A stretch of DNA of 15,088 bases from an uncultured Mycoplasma sp. (GTDB lineage Bacteria > Bacillota_I > Bacilli_A > Mycoplasmatales > Metamycoplasmataceae): contig CASDWL010000038.1 in NCBI GenBank assembly GCA_949284615.1, forward strand, positions 1 to 15,088, in the 5' to 3' direction. Position numbers and translations under genes: made by a program. How positions within the stretch are numbered: position 1 is the stretch's first letter; each line of letters opens with the position of its first letter. The notes under the pieces were generated by a model. That model did no database searches. It was not told the DNA's origin and saw nothing but the letters and a program-made list of their open reading frames with translations. Below are positions 7,786 to 15,088 of this stretch, piece by piece.

Positions 7786-9267
7786 TTAAATCATATTTCT
7801 ATTTACATTTTTTCTATTAATAATTTTGTAATTTATAAATGGAAATGATATAAATGTTATGAAAAAACTTACATAAATTATTAATACTGATAAATTATTG
7901 ATAGACGTTCCTTCAGTAATAAATAAACCTCATGAAGATCCTATATTTCATTTAATTATTGCTGATTCAAACACATAATAAATATTTAAACCAATAGCTA
8001 AACAAACTCATATAATTGCCACTCAAACTGCAAATGAATATCAATGATTTTTGGATTTATCTGTTTTTTGCATATAGATATTTTTTCAATACAAAAATAT
8101 TAAATAAGCATATATAGGAAAAATAGAAACAACTACTAGATTTGAAAATCCATCAATTAGAGCATCATGATTCATAAAAATAGAAGGCACATACATGATG
8201 ACAAATCAAAATGATATAACAATAATAAACATTATTAATGTACTTTTATTATCATTAAATTTTGATTTTAATTTTGAAGCTAGAAAAATGTTTTCATGTA
8301 TTATCAAATTTTTATATTCATGCAACCCTGAACCACACACGGAATTTGTAGTTCCAAAAGCTGAAATAAAAATTGTGATTGAAATAAATACAGTTATACC
8401 TTCTCTTGCATTACTTGGCAATGAATCTAATAGTACATTTAAAATTGTAGTACCATCACTATTAAAATGTAATATTGAAGCAATACATATTAGAGAATAT
8501 ATTAAAGTTACAAAAATCAAAGCAATAACAATAACTCTAGATACAGCTTTTTCTCCACCTTTGATATTATTTGATCATGTTCCTATTCCAATGAATGAAT
8601 CAAATGAAAATAATACACCAGGGATTGATAACATAATTCCTTGAATAGCTTTATCAGGAGTGATTGGTATTTCAAATCCGTTTTCCCCACCTTGATTATG
8701 TTGATTAAAAAAAACAATTCCAATAATAAAAACTGCAATTAAAGGTAAAATCTTTAAAACAGAAGTAATAAAAGAGATTTGACTACTTAATCTAATTGAA
8801 AAATAATTATTTAAAATAAAGAAAATCAAGAAACACAATGATATTAATACATAATAACCCAAATGAATTTGGTTAACATTTGTGATAGAACTAAAAATTT
8901 GTATAAAAAATTCTGCAGTAAAAAATGATAAGGAAAGCAATAATATTGGATGATAAAATATACCATAATTTATAGTTGCTATTTTTTTGAATCAATTGTT
9001 TTTTTTATCAGTCACTTCATTAATTCATAAATTTAATCCAGTAACACCATTTTTAGATTTAATTGATGCTATTTTTCCAAAATGAAAAGCTAAAAGAATT
9101 GATAGTAATCCTGTAATAATTCATGAAAGTAATCATGAAATACCATTACCCTCAACATTACCCCCAACATTTGCATTTTTAAGAAATATACCAATACCAA
9201 CAACTGAAGTAAAACAAATAGAAAAAGCTGAAATAAAACCTATTTTTTTATTATTTTTTTTGTTCAT
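7786..9267 (-). CDS. APC-superfamily amino-acid permease
   Basis: A 493-residue integral membrane transporter with about twelve hydrophobic segments. The N-terminus shows the first-helix signature of the amino acid-polyamine-organocation family, ICFTSVVGIGIFLKNAN (residues 17-33, with GIGIF at 24-28), the unwound substrate-binding stretch of this fold. A later helix, IQGIMLSIPGVLFSFDSFIGIGT, corresponds to the TM6 region of relatives. The substrate cannot be told from sequence. TGA codons are Trp throughout. Two ATGs compete: 9273 lies only about 1 nt after AGAAAGGA, whereas 9267 has about 7 nt spacing and was chosen. The gene starts 12 nt after lspA, so it is the last member of the operon. 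It ends in tandem TAA codons (7786-7788 and 7783-7785), 11 nt from the convergent coaX-like gene. Confidence 0.88.
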
Positions 9268-9273
9268 TTTCAT

Positions 9274-9281
9274 TCCTTTCT
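9274..9281 (-). promoter_or_regulatory. Ribosome-binding site deciding the permease start
   Basis: On the minus strand AGAAAGGA overlaps the lspA TAG stop codon (9280-9282) and is followed by ATGAAAATG. The first ATG touches the SD and is too close for normal initiation. The second (9267) has regular spacing, so 9267 is preferred. Confidence 0.6.
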
Positions 9282-9828
9282 ATTTTTTTGAAAAATATGG
9301 TTTAGCAAATAAGACAATTATAGTAATTGAAAATCCAATACTTCCTACTACAACATCCATATCTGCAAAATTAAATGTTCCTCTATCTAATCATGGAACA
9401 AAAATTATATCTCTCACTGCTCCATATGCTAATCTGTCAATTGTATTTCCTAAAGAACCTGAAAAAATAAAAGAAATAAAAATACTCAATAAAGGATTTT
9501 TTCAAAATATTAAAGATACTAAACAAGCAATTAAAATAACAAAATTAATTAATGATACCAAGACTACGTCATCTGCATTTGGAAATATTGTAAGACCTGA
9601 ATTTTTAACACTTCTAATTCCAAAAAGTCAGTTTTGATATATTGTCTCTCCTACATTGTTAGTTCCATTTAAAATGCTGTGGTCAAATAAAAAATGCTTT
9701 GTCAATAAATCTATTGCCAATAGAACTGTTATTAAAGAGAAAAAAATAATATAATTAGTTATAATATTTTTTTTATAACTTAATACATACTCTAAAAAAT
9801 TCTGTAACAAATGTCTTATTTTTCTCAC
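9280..9828 (-). CDS. lspA: Lipoprotein signal peptidase (prolipoprotein signal peptidase II)
   Basis: A 182-residue membrane aspartyl protease that removes signal peptides from diacylglyceryl-modified prolipoproteins. It has four hydrophobic segments. Signature motifs are KNSGLTIF (residues 75-82, the N.G..F block), SLGNTIDRLAYGAVRDII with the catalytic Asp140, and TFNFADMDVVVGSIG with the catalytic Asp156. The order and spacing of both aspartates match LspA. TGA codons (for example in QNWLF and VPWLD) are Trp. The only plausible start is GTG 9828; upstream AAGGA lies within the last codons of nusG, whose stop is 5 nt away. About 35 residues precede the first core segment. In the operon it lies between nusG and the permease. 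A substrate of this enzyme is encoded at 1219-2322. Confidence 0.94.
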
Positions 9829-9833
9829 AGACT

Positions 9834-10412
9834 CTAATCTTCCTTAATTATTTGTAAATCATTATATGGGAATTCTACAGGAACTTTACGTCCAAATGTG
9901 ATAATTTCAACTGTTGCTGAAAGATTATCAAAATTAGTTTCAATGATTACACCTCTTTCATCTTTGAATGTCCCTTCTTTTATTTTTACAATTACGCCCT
10001 CTTGATATGGATTTTTATATTCAATAGAATTAAATTCATTAATTTTTTCTTCTTGTCTTTTTATCATTTTTTCAAATTCTTTATTTGAAATAGGTGTAGG
10101 TTTTGAACCTCCTCCACTTGATCCTATTAATCCTGTAATGCATTCTGTATTTCTTACTAAAAATCAAGCTTCATCAGTCATTGCCATTTTAATAAAGATA
10201 TAACCTTTATATAAATTTTCTTGTTTAGTTTTATAATCTTTACCTTGAGCTTTTTTGATAGTTTCTTTTGAACTTATTGTTGGAATTCAAAAAACTTTTA
10301 TTTCTTCAAACAAATCTTGCATATTATTTGTTTCTATTTTATTTTTTAAACTTTCAATAACTTTTTTTTCTTTGCCTGTAATTATTGAAATCATGTATCA
10401 TTCTTTTTTCAT
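9834..10412 (-). CDS. nusG: Transcription termination/antitermination factor NusG
   Basis: A 192-residue NusG, the universally conserved RNA polymerase-bound elongation factor that also links polymerase to ribosomes. The NGN domain shows W5Y6MISIITGKEKKV, LYKGYIFIKMAMTDEAWFLVRNT and TGLIGSSGGGSKPTPIS. The C-terminal KOW domain shows YQEGVIVKIKEGTFKDERGVI with the central Gly. Length is normal. TGA codons at residue 5 (W) and in VFWIP and EAWFL are Trp, so the start at ATG 10412 is required. The AGGAG sequence 10424-10428 within the end of secE is the ribosome-binding site, and the gap to secE is 3 nt. Downstream, lspA starts 5 nt later rather than rplK-rplA, which commonly follows nusG. Confidence 0.96.
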
Positions 10413-10415
10413 AAT

Positions 10416-10709
10416 CTAATTAGCTCCTATCACATTTCATATTCCATTTACACATCAAGATACTACAGCAAAAATAATAACTAAAAATATTATAAATGCA
10501 AATACTAGAAAAAAATATTTTCAATTTTTTTTAGAAGTAGGTCATATAATTCTCTTTAATTCTTTAAAAAAATTTCTTACTGGATATGCTTTATTTTTAT
10601 TTGGTTGATGCTCTACTTCTACTTTTTCTTCATCAAGAAAATCATTTGGATCATTTAGAATATCTATATTTTCTTTTATATCTTCTTGATAATCTTTATT
10701 TTCTTCCAT
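10416..10709 (-). CDS. secE: Preprotein translocase subunit SecE
   Basis: A 97-residue SecE, the clamp subunit of the SecYEG channel. It has an unusually acidic N-terminal region of about 45 residues (MEENKDYQEDIKENIDIL and onward). The conserved cytosolic amphipathic motif NFFKELKRIIWPTSKK follows, and a single transmembrane helix (YFFLVFAFIIFLVIIFAVV) ends near the C-terminus. The single-helix form is the one found in most bacteria outside the enteric group. TGA codons in the WPT motif and elsewhere are Trp. The start ATG (10709) overlaps the TAA of rpmG by one base (TAATG on the minus strand), and AAGGA inside rpmG serves as ribosome-binding site. The gene precedes nusG by 3 nt, the classic secE-nusG arrangement. 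Confidence 0.93.
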
Positions 10710-10849
10710 TACTTTTCTTCCTTATGTATTTGGTGAGAACCACAATTTTTACAAAATTTATTTTTAATTAATCGCTCTATTGATGATTTGTTTTCATAAT
10801 AATTTTTTTTATGACAATTTTCACAAGCTAAAGCAACTTTCTTTTTCAT
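10709..10849 (-). CDS. rpmG: 50S ribosomal protein L33, zinc-binding type
   Basis: A 46-residue L33, the small zinc-ribbon protein of the large subunit. It reads MKKKVALACENCHKKNY, then NKFCKNCGSHQIHKEEK. The two CxxC pairs (CENC at 9-12, CKNC at 33-36) are the zinc-ligand form rather than the Cys-less form found in some bacteria. It is too short for most ORF thresholds but sits exactly before secE, with which it overlaps by 1 nt, in the common rpmG-secE-nusG order. There is no Shine-Dalgarno before the ATG. The 70-nt gap to pncB holds a TATAAT (minus strand, 10878-10883) and direct repeats, so a promoter may lie here. Confidence 0.92.
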   Translation of the reverse strand: MKKKVALACENCHKKNYYENKSSIERLIKNKFCKNCGSHQIHKEEK

Positions 10850-10870
10850 AAACTTTTATTAAACTTTTAT
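10850..10870 (-). repeat. Tandem 10-bp direct repeat upstream of rpmG
   Basis: On the minus strand ATAAAAGTTT occurs twice with an 11-bp period (10870-10861 and 10859-10850), ending directly at the rpmG ATG. A further imperfect copy lies at 10890-10902. The pair may be a regulatory site in the mRNA leader or chance in AT-rich DNA. It occupies the place where an SD would be expected. Confidence 0.5.
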
Positions 10871-10877
10871 AGTAAAA

Positions 10878-10883
10878 ATTATA
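10878..10883 (-). promoter_or_regulatory. Candidate -10 element ahead of rpmG
   Basis: A perfect TATAAT on the minus strand lies about 29 nt before the rpmG ATG in the only sizeable gap of the minus-strand cluster (70 nt). No good -35 is visible. An AT-only near-palindrome (10883-10902) lies just upstream. It may allow rpmG-secE-nusG-lspA-permease to be transcribed separately from the ATPase-pncB pair. Confidence 0.35.
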
Positions 10884-10919
10884 ATAAAAAAACTTTTTTA
10901 TTCTCTATCTTTTTTATTA

Positions 10920-11945
10920 TTAGTTGTGATATTTAATTAAATTTTTATTATAATGATATTTTCTTCCTTCTTTAGCTTCTAACTTATTATTATTTTTTAC
11001 AGCATCACATGTAAATTGATGATTTATTTTTAGAATATAATCTCCTACTCCATAGGCATCAACTGGTGCATTTTCTGATTCAAAAAGTTTAATTTTTTCT
11101 GGTGTAAATCCTGACGAAACAATAATTTTTACATGTTGTCCATTATGTTCATTTAAGGCCTTTCTTAATCTTTTTATTTGTTCTACACAAACACCTTTAT
11201 ATTTTTCTTTATTTTCATCATTATCAAACATATGATCTATCATATTTTTTGATGTATCTACTCGAACACCATTTAATTGTTTTCCAAAAACTTTTAATAC
11301 ATCTAATGAATCTTTAATGACATTGTTAGAATAATCTACTAATGCAATAAATTCTTTTTCTTGTGGAAATAATTTTTTATAACAAGTCATTGCTTCAACT
11401 AAATCACCATTAAAATGTTGGATTAAAACATGAGGAATTGAACCAAAGATTACTTTTTTATTTCCACGAGAACCTGCCATTGTAGAATGACCAACTAATC
11501 CACCCACTTCTACAGCATGTCCATCAATTTCTTGATTGATATAATGATCTCCCCGATCACCCATGTAAATAACTTGTTTTCCATTTGCTGCTTTTTTACA
11601 ATGGTAGCTATTTGTTGCTATAGATGTTGAACGAGCTAAAATTCCATCTATTACTCCTTCAAATATTCCAAATTCCTCATATTTACCCTCAAGTTCTAAA
11701 ACAACATCTAAATTATTAATCAATGTTCCTTCAGGTAAATATTTAATACTATATTTAGATGTATCTGTATTTTCTTCTAAAAATTTTAATGCTTCATTAA
11801 TCCCCGATAATATTGCATCATCTTTTCTTTGAAAAAATTGCATAGTAACAATTACATCTGATTTAAATTTTTTTATGATATCTTCTGCAATAAAAAAATA
11901 GTTGGCTACATATTTTCTTTTCTTGTTTGATTTTGAAATAGACAT
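10920..11945 (-). CDS. pncB: Nicotinate phosphoribosyltransferase
   Basis: A 341-residue NAPRTase-family enzyme that makes nicotinate mononucleotide from nicotinate and PRPP, the entry step of the NAD salvage pathway. Mycoplasmas depend on it because they lack de novo NAD synthesis. Recognisable blocks are YFFIAEDIIKK and VIVTMQFFQRKDD near the N-terminus, VGGLVGHSTMAGSRGNKKV, GVRVDTSKNMIDHMFD, KIIVSSGFTPEKI and DAYGVGDYI, the phosphate-binding end of the barrel. The length equals that of mollicute relatives. AAGGGAG just before ATG 11945 overlaps the ATPase stop codon (8-nt gap), so it is co-transcribed with the ATPase. A specificity for nicotinamide instead of nicotinate cannot be excluded by motif alone, but the family match is good. 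Confidence 0.9.
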   Translation of the reverse strand: MSISKSNKKRKYVANYFFIAEDIIKKFKSDVIVTMQFFQRKDDAILSGINEALKFLEENTDTSKYSIKYLPEGTLINNLDVVLELEGKYEEFGIFEGVIDGILARSTSIATNSYHCKKAANGKQVIYMGDRGDHYINQEIDGHAVEVGGLVGHSTMAGSRGNKKVIFGSIPHVLIQHFNGDLVEAMTCYKKLFPQEKEFIALVDYSNNVIKDSLDVLKVFGKQLNGVRVDTSKNMIDHMFDNDENKEKYKGVCVEQIKRLRKALNEHNGQHVKIIVSSGFTPEKIKLFESENAPVDAYGVGDYILKINHQFTCDAVKNNNKLEAKEGRKYHYNKNLIKYHN

Positions 11946-11953
11946 ATTCTCCC

Positions 11954-14950
<2,997 letters not shown>

Positions 14951-15008
14951 ATGCATGTATTTATATAAATATATCACTTAAATAAATAAAAATAAATATT
15001 TTTCTTTT

Positions 15009-15020
15009 TTGTAATTACAA
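15009..15020. promoter_or_regulatory. 12-bp perfect palindrome upstream of the ATPase gene
   Basis: TTGTAATTACAA is a perfect dyad between a candidate -10 (15038-15043) and the start of the ATPase gene. It could be an operator for a repressor. Its TGTA...TACA half-sites resemble those of the palindrome at 2347-2363. Function is inference. Confidence 0.4.
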
Positions 15021-15037
15021 TCGCAACACTAAGAATT

Positions 15038-15043
15038 ATTATA
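15038..15043 (-). promoter_or_regulatory. Candidate -10 element of the ATPase operon
   Basis: TATAAT on the minus strand lies about 88 nt upstream of the ATPase ATG. No good -35 is visible. An additional AT-rich TATAAA closer to the start (about 14960-14970) is an alternative. Confidence 0.35.
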
Positions 15044-15055
15044 TAGAAAACTAAA

Positions 15056-15074
15056 AACACATCAGTAATGTGTT
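15056..15074 (-). terminator. Probable terminator of an upstream minus-strand gene
   Basis: AACACAT (15056-15062) and ATGTGTT (15068-15074) form a 7-bp stem around a 5-base loop. On the minus strand the stem is followed by TTTAGTTTT, as expected for an intrinsic terminator. It would end a transcript entering from beyond the right edge and separate it from the ATPase operon. Confidence 0.55.
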
Positions 15075-15088
15075 GATTTAGTTGACTA

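Noticed and set aside
7766..7787. Short dyad AATAAA...TTTATT between the coaX-like and permease genes as a bidirectional terminator
   Set aside because: Six AT pairs only; in this base composition such dyads are frequent, so the evidence is too weak for a feature.
8195..8644. Plus-strand open frame of 149 codons
   Set aside because: It is antisense to the permease gene, has no ribosome-binding site and no recognisable family; AT-rich membrane genes commonly leave such frames open.
9260..9637. Plus-strand open frame of 125 codons
   Set aside because: Antisense to lspA, whose catalytic motifs are clear; no homology signal in the plus frame.

Overview
The window reads as a Mollicute (mycoplasma-type) chromosome. 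Base composition is extremely AT-rich. The conserved genes galE, ftsY, rpsG, fusA, nusG, secE, lspA and the P-type ATPase all contain in-frame TGA codons at positions where relatives have tryptophan, so TGA must be read as Trp (genetic code 4). There is lipobox-type lipoprotein export, many genes are tightly packed, and no CRISPR, IS element, tRNA or rRNA is visible. I cannot name the species.

Left part, mostly + strand: the 3' end of rnhB (RNase HII), galE, and a convergent minus-strand lipoprotein gene (1219-2322) whose stop codon directly abuts that of galE. Then come ftsY with an overlapping ylxM, and a str operon (rpsL, rpsG, fusA) with a strong extended -10 promoter and a clear intrinsic terminator. 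tuf is not next to fusA. A divergent type III pantothenate kinase-like gene (coaX family) follows, ending 11 bp before the convergent minus-strand cluster.

Right part, all minus strand, transcribed from 14950 down to 7786: a P2-type cation ATPase, a nicotinate phosphoribosyltransferase, then rpmG-secE-nusG-lspA and an APC-family amino-acid permease. Genes are separated by 12 nt or less or overlap, except a 70-nt gap ahead of rpmG. The cluster therefore looks like one or two operons. It mixes translation and transcription (L33, NusG), protein export and lipoprotein processing (SecE, LspA), and uptake or ion transport. SecE and FtsY serve membrane insertion, and LspA would process the lipoprotein encoded at 1219-2322.

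The most notable observations are: (1) a CoaX-like protein that has lost two of the three catalytic aspartates; (2) a P2-type ATPase with the fold and phosphorylation machinery intact but Ca-site residues of M5/M6 replaced; (3) perfect palindromes in two promoter regions (2347-2363 and 15009-15020), sharing TGTA/TACA half-sites; (4) a set of genes at starts of transcription units without any Shine-Dalgarno sequence. I see no obviously new multi-gene system; most of the window is housekeeping.
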